This document shows positions 1-9,293 of a stretch of DNA of 64,000 nt, piece after piece. This DNA is from Mycobacterium gordonae. GTDB lineage: Bacteria > Actinomycetota > Actinomycetes > Mycobacteriales > Mycobacteriaceae. The notes under the pieces are model-generated. The model worked only from the letters and a program-made list of their open reading frames with translations. It searched no databases and was not told where the DNA came from. Position 1 is the first letter of the stretch. Each line of letters starts with the position of its first letter. The position numbers and the translations under genes were made by a program. The stretch spans positions 3,070,739-3,134,738 of the forward strand of contig NZ_CP070973.1 in the NCBI RefSeq assembly GCF_017086405.1, read 5' to 3'.

Positions 1-1
1 A

Positions 2-205
2 GTGAGAACAGTGCAGCAGGTCGCCCACCGCTCGGTCCGCATCGCGCTCGGTACCAGCCCGTCCTCTCGGTATCACGTTCGCGATCTGCGGCTCTGCACA
101 AACTTCCCGGACGACTTCGGGGACGTGGCCATCACACCATTCCCGGTCACGGTAAAGCGGGTTTACGACGATGTCCTGCGGCAGCAAGCGATGTCCAACC
201 GCTGA
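2..205 (+). CDS. C-terminal fragment of an unidentified gene
   Basis: The reading frame is open from the window edge and ends at TGA 203-205, so only the last 67 residues or so are present. Third codon positions are mostly G or C, as expected of real coding sequence here. The fragment has no signal peptide, membrane segment or motif I recognise. An SDR-type oxidoreductase C-terminus is a guess that I cannot support. It points toward the glycosyltransferase at 282-1169, which is on the opposite strand, so the two converge across a gap of about 76 bp. Confidence 0.4.
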   Translation: MRTVQQVAHRSVRIALGTSPSSRYHVRDLRLCTNFPDDFGDVAITPFPVTVKRVYDDVLRQQAMSNR

Positions 206-281
206 CGACCCCCTTGTGCGTGCTCCGCACCCGAGGCGGCTCTACCAGTCGGACTTGCGAAAACTCTGCGCCGCAAGGTTT

Positions 282-1169
282 TCAGTCCGTATCGCCGGCA
301 GACCGGTGTGCGCCGGCCGTAGTGCCGCCGAGTCGCGTTCGCAGACCGAGCCAGCGGTATACCGCTTGCCGTCCCAGGGCGGTGGAGCGGGCGCGGGCGG
401 CACCGATCATCAGATGCCGCCGGTCCAGCAGTCCCGGGCGCTCAGCGGCCAATTCGTTGAAGAAGTCGATCACCGACTGAGTCTGGGAGTGCATGTAGGT
501 ACGTACCGTCTCCTGGAACTCGTTGAGTCGAAATGCCCAGAGGGGCCGGGGTACCGCGATGAGATTGCCCTTCCCCTGAAGAAGCACCTCGCAGTAGGTC
601 GCCAGATCGAAGAGCGAGGGGAAGCGACGATCCCAACCTCCCACGGCGACCAGGGCCTCGCGACGGAACAAAGCCGTTGGCGGCTCGCCGAAAATGTTCG
701 TACCGGCGAGGACGCTACGCCGGATGGCGTCGACACCGTTGACCTCGCCTCGCAGTCCGGCCAGCCCGCGGTTACGCAACACCATCCTTCCCGAGGCGTC
801 GATGACATCCCTGGAGCTCACGGCAAGCAACGCCGACGGGTGCGCGGTCAGTTCCGCCACCAGCACCTCGAGGTTGTCGGGGTAGAGCACGTCGTCTGCG
901 CAAACTGCCTTGACGAACTCGCCGGTGGCCATGTCGGTCACATGATTGAAGTTGACGATGGCCGGCCCGCTCTCGGCCAGCCGGGTCAACCGGACTCGGG
1001 GGTCAGCGGTGTAGCGCTGCAGCGCCTCCCAGGTGCCGTCCGTCGAGTATCGCTCGGAAACCAGAAGCTCGAAGTCGGTGAACGTCTGCGCCAAGATCGA
1101 CTGCATCGTCTGATCGATGAACTTGACGCCGTTATAGACCGGCACGACGACCGATACTTTCGGCGTCAC
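282..1169 (-). CDS. family 2 glycosyltransferase
   Basis: A 295-residue GT-A fold (GT2) glycosyltransferase. The N-terminus (PKVSVVVPVYNG) is the classic GT2 nucleotide-binding strand. It is followed by a SERYSTDGT segment in the place of the usual DDxSxD motif, and by VCADDVLYPDN, which supplies the metal-binding Asp pair. The C-terminal part has no membrane helix, so it probably acts at the cytoplasmic face on a nucleotide-sugar donor. I chose GTG 1169 because an AGGAGG Shine-Dalgarno lies at 1177-1182, seven bases upstream; the frame extends further but without a ribosome site. It diverges from the methyltransferase at 1580. In this context it most likely adds a sugar to the LOS oligosaccharide; donor and acceptor cannot be read from sequence. 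Confidence 0.85.
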   Translation of the reverse strand: MTPKVSVVVPVYNGVKFIDQTMQSILAQTFTDFELLVSERYSTDGTWEALQRYTADPRVRLTRLAESGPAIVNFNHVTDMATGEFVKAVCADDVLYPDNLEVLVAELTAHPSALLAVSSRDVIDASGRMVLRNRGLAGLRGEVNGVDAIRRSVLAGTNIFGEPPTALFRREALVAVGGWDRRFPSLFDLATYCEVLLQGKGNLIAVPRPLWAFRLNEFQETVRTYMHSQTQSVIDFFNELAAERPGLLDRRHLMIGAARARSTALGRQAVYRWLGLRTRLGGTTAGAHRSAGDTD

Positions 1170-1579
1170 GAGTTTGCCTCCTGCGAGTTGTCCACGCAGC
1201 GTCCGATGCGACCGAGGTGGACCGGACGGCTGCCGGCAGCGAACAGGCGGTCGGCTCCGGTCACGTCCACGACGCTGAGCTTCGGCAGCCAAACGAACGT
1301 GGGCAGCAGATCCTCCTCGCCTGGGAGCCGCCTCCTCCGGCAGCGCCGGCGGTGGGGCCAGAGTTATGGCAGTAACTTAGTTCCCAACTTATCGCGGCGC
1401 TAGGCTTCTGCCATATCGCCCCGGCATATCGCAGGTGGGCAAGCGAGACATCTGCAACGATGTGTCTACCCCCGCACGCCATTTGTGAACGGAAAGCGAG
1501 TCATGACCACTCTCAGCGCTGCGTCTGCTTATCAGAAGGCGGGATCGACAGCGGTCTCTCCGACGGGAGCGACAGGCCA
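1170..1579. promoter_or_regulatory. divergent intergenic region, probable promoters
   Basis: About 410 bp separate two divergent genes. The middle (about 1360-1400) is richer in A+T than its surroundings. An 8-bp inverted repeat, TATGGCAG at 1365-1372 and CTGCCATA at 1408-1415, brackets this patch and could be an operator or a weak stem. No clear -35/-10 pair could be assigned. The right part holds the 26-codon ORF listed at 1503-1583. Confidence 0.35.
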
Positions 1580-1583
1580 GTGA
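1503..1583 (+). CDS. possible 26-codon leader ORF
   Basis: ATG 1503 is preceded by a GGAAAG Shine-Dalgarno-like stretch. The frame runs 26 codons to TGA 1581-1583. The stop overlaps the GTG start of the methyltransferase (GTGA at 1580-1583), the arrangement typical of translational coupling. The peptide (MTTLSAASAYQKAGSTAVSP...) is rich in Ser, Thr and Ala and has no recognised domain. It could be a leader that couples translation of the downstream gene, or the detached N-terminus of that gene after an old frameshift. Supported only by position and ribosome site. Confidence 0.3.
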   Translation: MTTLSAASAYQKAGSTAVSPTGATGQ

Positions 1584-2470
1584 GCGTGACGGCAGCGGTG
1601 AAGGCTCGGGTAGGCCGCCCGGTGCTGCTGAATCTTCGGCCGCTACGCGACCGGCGCGCTGACGAGGCGGGCCGTTGCGTGGTGTGCGGCACCGACACCA
1701 CCTTCGCCTTTAATTCGTGGACCCTGCCCGACGAGATGCACGCCTACTGGGCCGATCAGAATGTGTCCCGGGCGAACGCGCGGCGCGAAAGTCTGTTTTG
1801 CCGGGAGTGCTGCAGCAACCTCAGAGTAAGGCGGATCGCCCAAGTCCTCGTCGACCTCTACGGCCCGCCTGGGTGCAAGTCGTTCGCCGAACTCGTCGAG
1901 AATCCGGAGTTCCGCAAGCTCGACGTCGCCGAAGTGAACACCATCGGTTCGCTGGGATCGCTGCACAACTTGCTGCGGCAGCTGCCGAAATTGATGTTTT
2001 CGGACTACCGAGGGCCTGAGCGCCTGGGCGAGCTCATCGACGGCGTCCGTAACGAGGACATGTCCCGCTTCACCTATCCAGACGCTGCATTCGACATCAT
2101 CCTGTCTTCTGACACCCTGGAGCACGTCCCGGACTTTCGGGCCGCGCTGTCAGAGACGCGGCGTGTTCTGCGGCCCGGAGGCCGCCACATCTTCACTGTG
2201 CCGGTTGTCTGGACGCACGAGACGACGGAAGTGCGGGCGCGCATAGGTGACGACGGCCAGATCGTGCACCTTTTGCCGGCCCTTTACCACGGCAGGGGCA
2301 GCGGGGCCTACAAGTTCATCCCGGTGGGTGTCGACTTGCTCGCGTTCACTGAGTTCGGCCGCGACATCGTCGAATACGTGCGCGAGGCCGGGTTCGAGCC
2401 GGAGGTGTACGCCGGTTCAGACGACGGGACAGGGGCCGAGATCGTGTTCGCGGGGCGCGTCACCGGGTGA
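1580..2470 (+). CDS. SAM-dependent methyltransferase with N-terminal Cys4 site
   Basis: A class I SAM methyltransferase of about 296 residues. The N-terminal third has a CxxC pair (CVVC) and, about 45 residues later, a second CxxC (CREC), which looks like a structural zinc site. The C-terminal half has the Methyltransf_11 signature: FDIILSSDTLEHVPDF, then LRPGGRHIFTVP. The glycine-rich motif I is weak, so SAM binding is inferred from the later motifs. I chose GTG 1580, which has GGGAG at 1565-1569 and overlaps the stop of a 26-codon ORF; the frame is open upstream to 1460. It sits at the head of a same-strand run with the GtrA-like and membrane glycosyltransferase genes, so sugar O-methylation is the likely job. 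Confidence 0.75.
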   Translation: MSVTAAVKARVGRPVLLNLRPLRDRRADEAGRCVVCGTDTTFAFNSWTLPDEMHAYWADQNVSRANARRESLFCRECCSNLRVRRIAQVLVDLYGPPGCKSFAELVENPEFRKLDVAEVNTIGSLGSLHNLLRQLPKLMFSDYRGPERLGELIDGVRNEDMSRFTYPDAAFDIILSSDTLEHVPDFRAALSETRRVLRPGGRHIFTVPVVWTHETTEVRARIGDDGQIVHLLPALYHGRGSGAYKFIPVGVDLLAFTEFGRDIVEYVREAGFEPEVYAGSDDGTGAEIVFAGRVTG

Positions 2471-2537
2471 CCGCCCATGCGACTGGTCGAGCATCGCTTT
2501 CGGTGAAGCGGGCAATCGCCGCATGCGAGGGCCGAGC

Positions 2538-3038
2538 ATGAGTGAATTCGACCTGCCGCCCGAATCGGCGCCCCCAGGGCCGCTGATGCGGCTCATCCAT
2601 GACCAACGGGTGGCGTTCCTTGTGGTCGGCGGCATCAACACTGTCGTGGGGTTCGGGATCTTCGTCGCCTGCTCGGTGACGGTGGGCGACCTCGTAGACC
2701 GCCGCTACGGCACCGTCGCCGGGTCGCTGGTGACGGTAGGTATCTCGCACGTGCTGAGCGTGCTCTTCGCCTTCGTCATGCATCGCCGGCTGGTGTTCCG
2801 CGTCCGGGGCCACGTGCTGCGTGACCTCGTGCGCTTCGAGAGCGTCTACCTCACCACGTTCGGCCTCAACGCCGTATCCCTTCCGGTGCTGGTTGAGTTC
2901 GGCGTGCAACGCGTTCTGGCGCAGGCACTGTTGTTCGTGCCGATTCTGGTGCTTAACTACTTCGGCCACCGCTACTTCTCCTTCCGGCGCAGCGCTGCCG
3001 ACGCGCACAACAAGACCGACGAGGGTTCGCGCAAATAG
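2538..3038 (+). CDS. GtrA family membrane protein
   Basis: A 166-residue protein with four predicted hydrophobic helices, starting near LMRLIHDQRVAFLVVGGINTV, the typical GtrA opening, and ending with a basic tail after LNYFGHRYFSF, the usual GtrA C-terminal signature. GtrA proteins are small membrane proteins thought to flip or help present polyprenyl-phosphate-linked sugars. ATG 2538 is preceded by GAGG at 2527-2530; ATG 2523, fifteen bases earlier, is an alternative. The next gene is a polytopic glycosyltransferase of the kind that uses polyprenyl-phosphate sugars. The pair probably works together: GtrA moves the lipid-linked sugar across the membrane and its neighbour transfers it. Confidence 0.85.
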   Translation: MSEFDLPPESAPPGPLMRLIHDQRVAFLVVGGINTVVGFGIFVACSVTVGDLVDRRYGTVAGSLVTVGISHVLSVLFAFVMHRRLVFRVRGHVLRDLVRFESVYLTTFGLNAVSLPVLVEFGVQRVLAQALLFVPILVLNYFGHRYFSFRRSAADAHNKTDEGSRK

Positions 3039-3143
3039 TCATCGCAGCGGCTCCGGCCACCGGCGTCGGCTAAACTCCCGGGCGGCCGGACTGCCAGCAC
3101 ACAGTTACCAGCCGAAGCCTGAGTGAGGACGGGGGAGCACGCT

Positions 3144-4643
3144 GTGAGCCGACACCGCGACCTATTGCGGGGTGCGAGGGCGTCGGTGGGGAAGCCATTC
3201 GGGACCCTCATCAGGTTCCAATCGGAGCGCACCATCCTGATCGGCACTGTCCTGTCGCTGTCGGCGGTCTCGGCTGTGACCGTCTTCGTACTCAGTCAAT
3301 ATCTCTCAGTTGACGCGCTGTCCTCGCTCGTTTTCATCCCTGACGACTGCTATCTGGATGGCGGCGTCAAGGTCGGCAGACATTGCTTCAGCGACTACAC
3401 GCTGCCGGTGAGTTTCGGGCTGCGCGCCAACCCCTGGGAACCTTTCCCTGTGCACCTGCAGGCGGGCGTCAAGCTTGCCAGCAGCAATTACCCCGCGGCA
3501 GGGCTCGTGCCGTTGGTGATTTTCGGGGTTCTGGGTAAGTGGATTGGATCGCCGCAGATTGGGTTGGTGGGCTATCTGATGGCCCTGACGATCGCGGTTC
3601 TCACGCCCGCCGCGTGGGCGGCCCACGGTGCACGTGGGATAGAGCGAATTGTGGTGTTCATAGCCTGCGGCGTCGCCGCCGTCCCGGCCTGGATGGCGGT
3701 CGACCGAGGCAACTCTGCTGGCTTCCTGGTGCCTATCGCGCTCGCCTTCCTGGTGGCGCTCGCCCGGCAGCGCTGGATCCTCGTCGCCGTTTTCGTGGTG
3801 CTGGCCGCAATGGTGAAACCGCAGTTCGCTCTACTGGTCATCGTTTTGTTCGCAGCCCGGCAGTGGCGGTGGGGCGGTGCCGCGCTGGCCGGAATCCTTG
3901 TCTCGAACATGGCCGCATATCTGCTTTGGCCGCGGGACTTTCCACAAACCATCACGCAGTCGGCGCGCAGCATCGCGGGATACGGTGATAACTCCTTCGA
4001 GGCGCTTGTCACTCACCTTAACGTGTCCTTCGGCAAGGCGCTGCTCGCGGTGCCCGACGGCCTGAAGGCTCAGGAAACGGGCGGCAAAATTCCGGACGGG
4101 TTCCTTGCCGGCCCGCGCACCTTGATCGGTTACGTCATCGTTCTGCTCGTCGTCGCATCGGTTGTTGTCCTCGGACGACGGATCCCGCCTGTCATGGTGG
4201 GCATCGTGCTGCTGGCCACGGCCGCTCTTTTTCCCGCGTTGAGTTTTCCTTACTACTTGGTGTTCGTGTTGCCGGTGGCCGCACTGGTGGTCCGTGATCC
4301 CAACGGTCCGCCGGGAGCCGGGATCTTCGATCAGCTTGCGAGCGTCGGCGATCGTCGTCGTGCGGTGGGTTTATCTGTGACTCTGGCAGTGGCGCTCAGC
4401 ATCGCCCACATCGCTCTACCCGGGCCGCCTATGCACGTGGGAAACACGACGGGGCAACTGGGCGCTGTCGAATCGGCCTCCCGAGCGGTCGTTCACACCA
4501 CGGCGTTCCTCGCTCCCATCCTCTGGCTGATCGCATGCGTCGCGATCATTGTTTCGTATGCCCGGCGGCCTGCTCCGCTTGTCGCGAACGACGCTTCCCC
4601 CGCTCCGCAGGTGGAGGCGCCCGCCACTCAGCCTGCAACGTAG
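3144..4643 (+). CDS. polytopic GT-C type glycosyltransferase (GT87/DUF2029-like)
   Basis: A 499-residue integral membrane protein with about ten hydrophobic helices. After the first helix comes a periplasmic loop with a conserved acidic stretch ([10 protein letters not shown]), and further on VDRGNSAGF and MVKPQF, both typical of GT87 enzymes such as mycobacterial alpha-mannosyltransferases. These act on the outer face of the membrane with polyprenyl-phosphate sugar donors. GTG 3144 has GGGGGAG at 3131-3137, six bases upstream, and is preferred to GTG 3123. The C-terminus is a hydrophilic Pro/Ala-rich tail. The preceding GtrA-like gene suggests a shared lipid-linked donor. Family assignment is firm at the level of membrane glycosyltransferase; the sugar is unknown. 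Confidence 0.8.
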   Translation: MSRHRDLLRGARASVGKPFGTLIRFQSERTILIGTVLSLSAVSAVTVFVLSQYLSVDALSSLVFIPDDCYLDGGVKVGRHCFSDYTLPVSFGLRANPWEPFPVHLQAGVKLASSNYPAAGLVPLVIFGVLGKWIGSPQIGLVGYLMALTIAVLTPAAWAAHGARGIERIVVFIACGVAAVPAWMAVDRGNSAGFLVPIALAFLVALARQRWILVAVFVVLAAMVKPQFALLVIVLFAARQWRWGGAALAGILVSNMAAYLLWPRDFPQTITQSARSIAGYGDNSFEALVTHLNVSFGKALLAVPDGLKAQETGGKIPDGFLAGPRTLIGYVIVLLVVASVVVLGRRIPPVMVGIVLLATAALFPALSFPYYLVFVLPVAALVVRDPNGPPGAGIFDQLASVGDRRRAVGLSVTLAVALSIAHIALPGPPMHVGNTTGQLGAVESASRAVVHTTAFLAPILWLIACVAIIVSYARRPAPLVANDASPAPQVEAPATQPAT

Positions 4644-4816
4644 TTGACCTCCATACCCAGGTCGGAACCCAGTCGGCCAGGCCGTTGCTGAACCTCGGCC
4701 CGCCCTCGACATTTACTATGAAGCGACCGCGACAGCACAACGAGAAGCGAGACGACCTCGATGACGGAACGGCGGACATGCCACGGGGAGCATGCACCGA
4801 CAGCAGTGGTAACCCA

Positions 4817-5839
4817 GTGAAGCGGGCGCTCATCACCGGCATCACCGGACAGGACGGCTCGTATCTCGCCGAACTGCTGCTCGGCAAGGGATACGAGGTA
4901 CACGGGCTCATCCGGCGTGCCTCGACGTTCAACACGTCCCGGATCGATCACCTCTATGTCGATCCGCACCAGCCAGACGCGAAGCTGTTTCTGCATTATG
5001 GCGACCTCATCGACGGAACCCGCCTGGTCACTCTGCTGAGCACCATCGAACCCGACGAGGTGTACAACCTTGCGGCACAGTCACATGTGCGGGTGAGCTT
5101 CGACGAGCCGGTGCATACCGGTGACACCACCGGCATGGGCTCCATGCGGCTGCTCGAAGCGGTCCGGCTCTCGCGGGTGCAGTGCCGCTTCTATCAAGCA
5201 TCGTCATCGGAGATGTTCGGCGCCACGCCCCCGCCGCAGAATGAGCTGACGCCCTTCTACCCGCGATCACCGTACGGCGCGGCCAAGGTCTACTCCTATT
5301 GGGCGACAAGGAATTATCGCGAGGCATACGGGTTGTTCGCCGTCAATGGCATCTTGTTCAATCACGAATCACCGCGGCGTGGTGAGACTTTCGTGACCCG
5401 CAAGATCACCAGGGCCGTGGCGCGTATCAAGGCCGGCGTCCAATCAGAGCTTTTCATGGGCAATCTCGACGCGGTCCGGGACTGGGGGTATGCCCCCGAA
5501 TACGTCGAAGGGATGTGGCGGATGCTGCAGGCCCCCGTACCCGACGACTATGTGCTGGCGACCGGGCGCGGCTATACCGTCCGTGATTTCGCCGAAGCCG
5601 CATTCGAGCACGCCGGCTTGGACTGGCAGCAGTACATCAAATTCGACGAACGCTACCTGCGGCCCACCGAGGTTGATTCGCTGATCGGCGACGCGACCAA
5701 GGCCGCGGATTCGCTGGGCTGGCGTGCGTCGGTGCACACCGGCGAATTGGCCCGGATCATGGTCGACGCCGATATCGCCGCCCTGGAGTGCGAGGGCAAG
5801 CCGTGGATCGACAAGCCGATGCTCGCAGGTCGCGCATGA
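4817..5839 (+). CDS. gmdA: GDP-mannose 4,6-dehydratase
   Basis: A 340-residue short-chain-dehydrogenase-type enzyme converting GDP-D-mannose to GDP-4-keto-6-deoxymannose in the cytoplasm. The NADP-binding motif [12 protein letters not shown] lies at the N-terminus; the catalytic residues are in SSSEMFG and in the YxxxK motif (SPYGAAKVY). [15 protein letters not shown] and [14 protein letters not shown] are family hallmarks. Length and sequence match Rv1511 (GmdA) as I remember it. I chose GTG 4817 because homologs begin at VKRALITG; the frame is open upstream through non-conserved sequence. Its TGA overlaps the ATG of the next gene (ATGA), so the two are translationally coupled. Confidence 0.95.
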   Translation: MKRALITGITGQDGSYLAELLLGKGYEVHGLIRRASTFNTSRIDHLYVDPHQPDAKLFLHYGDLIDGTRLVTLLSTIEPDEVYNLAAQSHVRVSFDEPVHTGDTTGMGSMRLLEAVRLSRVQCRFYQASSSEMFGATPPPQNELTPFYPRSPYGAAKVYSYWATRNYREAYGLFAVNGILFNHESPRRGETFVTRKITRAVARIKAGVQSELFMGNLDAVRDWGYAPEYVEGMWRMLQAPVPDDYVLATGRGYTVRDFAEAAFEHAGLDWQQYIKFDERYLRPTEVDSLIGDATKAADSLGWRASVHTGELARIMVDADIAALECEGKPWIDKPMLAGRA

Positions 5840-6798
5840 GCGTCGAGATCGGCGAGCTGGACCGCTCGGCTCCGGTCTACATCGCGGGGCACCGCGGGCT
5901 GGTGGGGTCGGCTCTGCTGCGCCGATTCCAGGCGGAAGGTTTCGGCAACCTACTGCTGCGGTCGCGCTCGGAACTCGATCTGACCGACCGGGCGGCGACC
6001 TTCGACTTCATCCTCGAATCATGCCCGCAGGTCGTCATCGACGCGGCGGCCCGGGTCGGCGGGATCATGGCCAACAACACCTATCCCGCCGACTTCTTGT
6101 CGGAAAACCTGCGGATTCAGGTCAATCTGCTCGATGCCGCGGTGGCAGCAGAGGTTCCGCGGCTGCTGTTCCTCGGGTCGTCGTGCATATACCCGAAACT
6201 GAGCCCGCAGCCGATCCCGGAGAGCGCACTACTCACCGGTCCGCTGGAGCCGACCAACGACGCCTACGCCATCGCCAAGATCGCCGGAATCCTCCAGGTC
6301 CAGGCCGTACGGCGGCAACACGGTCTGCCATGGATCTCCGCGATGCCCACCAACCTCTACGGGCCTGGCGACAACTTCTCGCCGTCGGGCTCCCACTTGT
6401 TGCCGGCGCTCATCCGCCGGTACGAGGAAGCCAAAGCCGCTGGGGCGCCGGAGGTGACCAACTGGGGCACCGGAACTCCGCGACGCGAATTGCTGCACGT
6501 CGACGACATGGCCAGCGCATGTCTGCATCTGTTGGAGCATTTCGACGGGCCCACCCAGGTCAATGTGGGCACCGGCATCGACCATACCATCAGCGAGATC
6601 GCGCAGATGGTCGCCGACGCGGTGGGGTACAGCGGCGAAACGCGCTGGGACACAAGCAAGCCCGATGGTACGCCGCGCAAGCTGCTCGACGTTTCGGTAT
6701 TGGGGGAGTCGGGTTGGCAGCCGAAAGTGGCGCTGCGCGAGGGGGTTGAGGCGACCGTGGCCTGGTATCGCGAGCACGCCGGAACGGTTCGCCAGTGA
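5836..6798 (+). CDS. epiA: GDP-4-keto-6-deoxymannose epimerase/reductase (GDP-fucose synthase family)
   Basis: A 320-residue NAD(P)-dependent epimerase/dehydratase. It has the GxxGxxG dinucleotide motif (GHRGLVGS), the family motif [16 protein letters not shown], the catalytic Ser of GSSCIYP and the YxxxK pair in [11 protein letters not shown]. The family converts the product of GmdA to GDP-L-fucose by epimerisation and reduction, supplying a 6-deoxyhexose for the glycan. It matches Rv1512 (EpiA) in position and length. The start overlaps the gmdA stop, and its own TGA overlaps the GTG of the FkbM-type methyltransferase at 6795, giving a tightly coupled three-gene operon. Whether the product is fucose or a close relative cannot be told from sequence. 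Confidence 0.93.
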   Translation: MSVEIGELDRSAPVYIAGHRGLVGSALLRRFQAEGFGNLLLRSRSELDLTDRAATFDFILESCPQVVIDAAARVGGIMANNTYPADFLSENLRIQVNLLDAAVAAEVPRLLFLGSSCIYPKLSPQPIPESALLTGPLEPTNDAYAIAKIAGILQVQAVRRQHGLPWISAMPTNLYGPGDNFSPSGSHLLPALIRRYEEAKAAGAPEVTNWGTGTPRRELLHVDDMASACLHLLEHFDGPTQVNVGTGIDHTISEIAQMVADAVGYSGETRWDTSKPDGTPRKLLDVSVLGESGWQPKVALREGVEATVAWYREHAGTVRQ

Positions 6799-7529
6799 AC
6801 AAACTGGAGCGGCTGCTGCGCAACACGCTGCGGCGCAGGGGTATCGAAATCTCGCATTACTTTCCGGAACTGGACTGGGAGCGTAACTTCCTGCGGCAGC
6901 TGCAATCGCACCGGGTCGGTGTGGTGCTCGACGTCGGAGCCAACTCGGGCCAGTACGCCACCGGTCTGCGAGAGGCGGGTTACACCGGCCGCATCGTCTC
7001 GTTCGAACCGCTGTCCGGCCCCTATTCCGTCCTGGAGCGCAAGGCTTCGGCCGACCCGGCGTGGGACACCCGCCACTGTGCACTCGGCGATACCGACGGA
7101 ACGATCTCGATCAATGTGGCCGGCAACGAGGGCGCCAGCAGTTCGGCACTGCCGATGCTGCAACGACACCAGGACGCCTTCCCCCCGGCCAACTATGTGG
7201 GCACCGAACGGGTATCGACCTATCGGCTTGACTCGTTGGCGCCAGAAGTTCTGCGGCCCAACGATATTGCTTTCTTGAAGATCGACGTACAAGGTTTCGA
7301 GAAGCACGTCATCGACGGGGCCACATCGACGGTGAGCGATCGCTGTGTCGGGATGCAGCTCGAATTGTCCTTCCAGCCCCTCTATGACGGCGGCATGCTG
7401 ATACGGGAAGCGCTCGAGGTGGTGGACTCGCTGGGCTTCACCCTCGCGGGACTGATACCTGGCTTCACCGACCCCCGCAACGGGCGGATGTTGCAGGCCG
7501 ATGGCATCTTCTTCCGGGGCAGCGATTAG
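6795..7529 (+). CDS. FkbM family SAM-dependent methyltransferase
   Basis: A 244-residue FkbM-type methyltransferase. The SAM-binding motif I is VVLDVGANSGQYATGL, followed by the acidic residue in VSFEPL; the FkbM hallmark DIAFLKIDVQGFEKHVIDGA is present. The family O-methylates sugars, so the likely role is methylation of a deoxysugar in the glycolipid. GTG 6795 overlaps the epiA stop (GTGA). It corresponds in position to Rv1513. It ends just before a GC-rich hairpin at 7530-7547 and converges on the glycosyltransferase at 7554-8354. Confidence 0.9.
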   Translation: MNKLERLLRNTLRRRGIEISHYFPELDWERNFLRQLQSHRVGVVLDVGANSGQYATGLREAGYTGRIVSFEPLSGPYSVLERKASADPAWDTRHCALGDTDGTISINVAGNEGASSSALPMLQRHQDAFPPANYVGTERVSTYRLDSLAPEVLRPNDIAFLKIDVQGFEKHVIDGATSTVSDRCVGMQLELSFQPLYDGGMLIREALEVVDSLGFTLAGLIPGFTDPRNGRMLQADGIFFRGSD

Positions 7530-7547
7530 CGGGGCGGTCCCGCCCCG
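7530..7547. terminator. bidirectional hairpin terminator
   Basis: The perfect inverted repeat CGGGGCGG-TC-CCGCCCCG lies in the 24-bp gap between two convergent genes. It is nested inside a longer imperfect repeat (TTAGCGG and CCGCTAA) that includes the upstream stop codon. No T-tract follows on either strand, which is common for mycobacterial terminators. Confidence 0.6.
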
Positions 7548-7553
7548 AGGCCG

Positions 7554-8354
7554 CTAACCCGAGTCGCGCGCGGCCAACCGTCCGAAGACGTTCTCCCAGA
7601 ATCGGCTGTTGTAGGCGTAAAGCTCTCGGCCACGTAGGTAGGCGCGCGAAAGCAGTCTTCCGGCATAGGGATAGCGGCCATGCAAATCGCCCATGCGGCG
7701 CAGGTCCCCGAAGACGGCACTCGGTTCTCGGTGCGATCCCACGCCGGTGGTGTCGAACTCGCAGAAGACCCGCTCGATGGTGACCGGCTCGCGCGCCAGC
7801 GCCGCCCGAAGAATGAACTCCTGGTCGGCCGCGATCCCGAAATCAAGGTCGTAGCCACCGATCTTGTCCACCAGCGAAGCCCCGAAGAAAGACGCCTGAT
7901 GCGGCACCACCTGCTTGCCGGCCAGGAACTTTCGCAGGCTGAAAGGAATCGGTCCGCGTACCCGATCCATGCCGATGAGGCGGTCCATCCCGAAGCCCCA
8001 CAACTCGCGGGCCGGCCCCTTGCCTGCGAGCGCCTCCACCGCGCGAGCCACCACATCGGGTTCGGAAAAGCGATCCGCGGAGTGTAGGAACCACAACAGA
8101 TCACCGGATGCGTGCGCGATGCCCTGATTCATCGCGTCGTACCGACCCCCGTCGGGCTCGGACTGCCAGTACGCGAACGCCGGCTCAACCCCGGACAGAT
8201 AGTCCCGCACCTCATCGCCGGACCCGCCGTCGATGATGATGTGCTCGATGCGTCCCTCATAGCGCTGGGCCCGCACGCTTTCGACCGTGCGCTTCAGCCC
8301 GTCGAGATCTTTGAAGGAGATCGTGATCACCGAGACGGTCGGAGCCGACGTCAC
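7554..8354 (-). CDS. family 2 glycosyltransferase
   Basis: A 266-residue GT2 enzyme similar in layout to Rv1514c. The N-terminus PTVSVITISFKDLDGL is the donor-binding strand. IEHIIIDGGSGDE replaces the usual DDGSxD, and FLHSADRFSEPDVV follows in the DxD region, here SAD, as in WcaA-like transferases that act on deoxyhexoses. GTG 8354 is preceded by GGGGG at 8361-8366. It is the last gene of a three-gene minus-strand operon (10313 down to 7554) of glycosyltransferase, methyltransferase and glycosyltransferase. The gap to the upstream gene is 39 bp. Cytoplasmic action on the growing oligosaccharide is likely. Confidence 0.87.
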   Translation of the reverse strand: MTSAPTVSVITISFKDLDGLKRTVESVRAQRYEGRIEHIIIDGGSGDEVRDYLSGVEPAFAYWQSEPDGGRYDAMNQGIAHASGDLLWFLHSADRFSEPDVVARAVEALAGKGPARELWGFGMDRLIGMDRVRGPIPFSLRKFLAGKQVVPHQASFFGASLVDKIGGYDLDFGIAADQEFILRAALAREPVTIERVFCEFDTTGVGSHREPSAVFGDLRRMGDLHGRYPYAGRLLSRAYLRGRELYAYNSRFWENVFGRLAARDSG

Positions 8355-8393
8355 CGAAATTCCCCCTTAATGCCGCCGCGGCGATCCACGAAA

Positions 8394-9284
8394 TCAACTG
8401 GTTTTGATGCCGATGAAGGTTCCGCGCAGATTCGCCGCGTAGGAACCGCCAAGCAACGACTCCGCGATGCTCGGCTCGAGGTTGGCGTACTCCTCCATCA
8501 CCAGGTCGAATCCGACATCCTTCATCGCTTGAAGAAGGTACTCCCGCTGAATCCAGAAAGACCGGCGGTTATCCCAGGACGCCCATTTCGCGGTTTCCCG
8601 CTTGCCGAACGAGCGGTCGTCGGAAAACTCGGTGAACCACCGTCCCGGCAGTCCCTCGTGTTCGGTAGGCGCCGAGAGCATGAACTTCACCGGCTCGGGC
8701 CTTCGCAACAGCCGGTCGGTGAACTGTCGTGCAGTGGTGGGCAATCGCAGCAGTCTGTCGCTGCGGTTGATCAGTGAAAAGTGCGTTTGGAGGATCAGTA
8801 GCTTGTTGGTAACCCTCGACAGGGTTTCCAGGTACTGCCTCGGATTCTCGAGGTGGTAGTACAAGCCGCAGCAGAAGACCGCATCGAAGACCCCGTGGTC
8901 GGCGATATTCAGCGCATTGTCCTGCACGAACTGCAGATTCGGCAGGTCGGTCTTCGATTTGATGTAGTTGCACGCCGCGATGTTCAACTCGCGCACTTCC
9001 ACGCCGAGGGCCTGAAAACCCAAGCGTGCGAATTCGGTTGCGTATCCGCCCTCGAGACAACCGATATCGGCCAGGCGTAGCTGACTCTTGTCTCCGGGGA
9101 AAACCGTCTCCAGGATCCCGCGCGACGATTTGAACCACGAATACTGGTCGACCGACTGTGTGGCCCCGGGGATCGTGTAAGTCCCGTCGTCCAGGCGCAC
9201 GTTGTGTGCGGTGAACTGCACCGCTGCGTCCGATCTTCCTGCCACCATCTGTTGCTCAGATCCTTCCGTCGTCGTCTCGGGCAC
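8394..9284 (-). CDS. SAM-dependent methyltransferase (Rv1515c-like)
   Basis: A 296-residue class I methyltransferase. Motif I is LADIGCLEGGYATEFARLG, with the ribose-binding acid in GVEVREL; FDAVFCCGLYYHLENP is motif IV. The last third (RSFWIQREYLLQAMKDVGFD) resembles the C-terminal module of TylF/CmoB-like sugar or small-molecule methyltransferases. GTG 9284 lies only 9 bp after the stop of the upstream glycosyltransferase, so the genes are cotranscribed. It corresponds in position to Rv1515c. O-methylation of a glycan residue is the probable role; the target is unknown. Confidence 0.82.
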   Translation of the reverse strand: MPETTTEGSEQQMVAGRSDAAVQFTAHNVRLDDGTYTIPGATQSVDQYSWFKSSRGILETVFPGDKSQLRLADIGCLEGGYATEFARLGFQALGVEVRELNIAACNYIKSKTDLPNLQFVQDNALNIADHGVFDAVFCCGLYYHLENPRQYLETLSRVTNKLLILQTHFSLINRSDRLLRLPTTARQFTDRLLRRPEPVKFMLSAPTEHEGLPGRWFTEFSDDRSFGKRETAKWASWDNRRSFWIQREYLLQAMKDVGFDLVMEEYANLEPSIAESLLGGSYAANLRGTFIGIKTS

Positions 9285-9293
9285 AGTCAGCGA

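Noticed and set aside
171..1403. 410-codon plus-strand frame opposite the first glycosyltransferase
   Set aside because: The minus strand has all GT2 motifs and a strong ribosome site; the plus frame has no motif.
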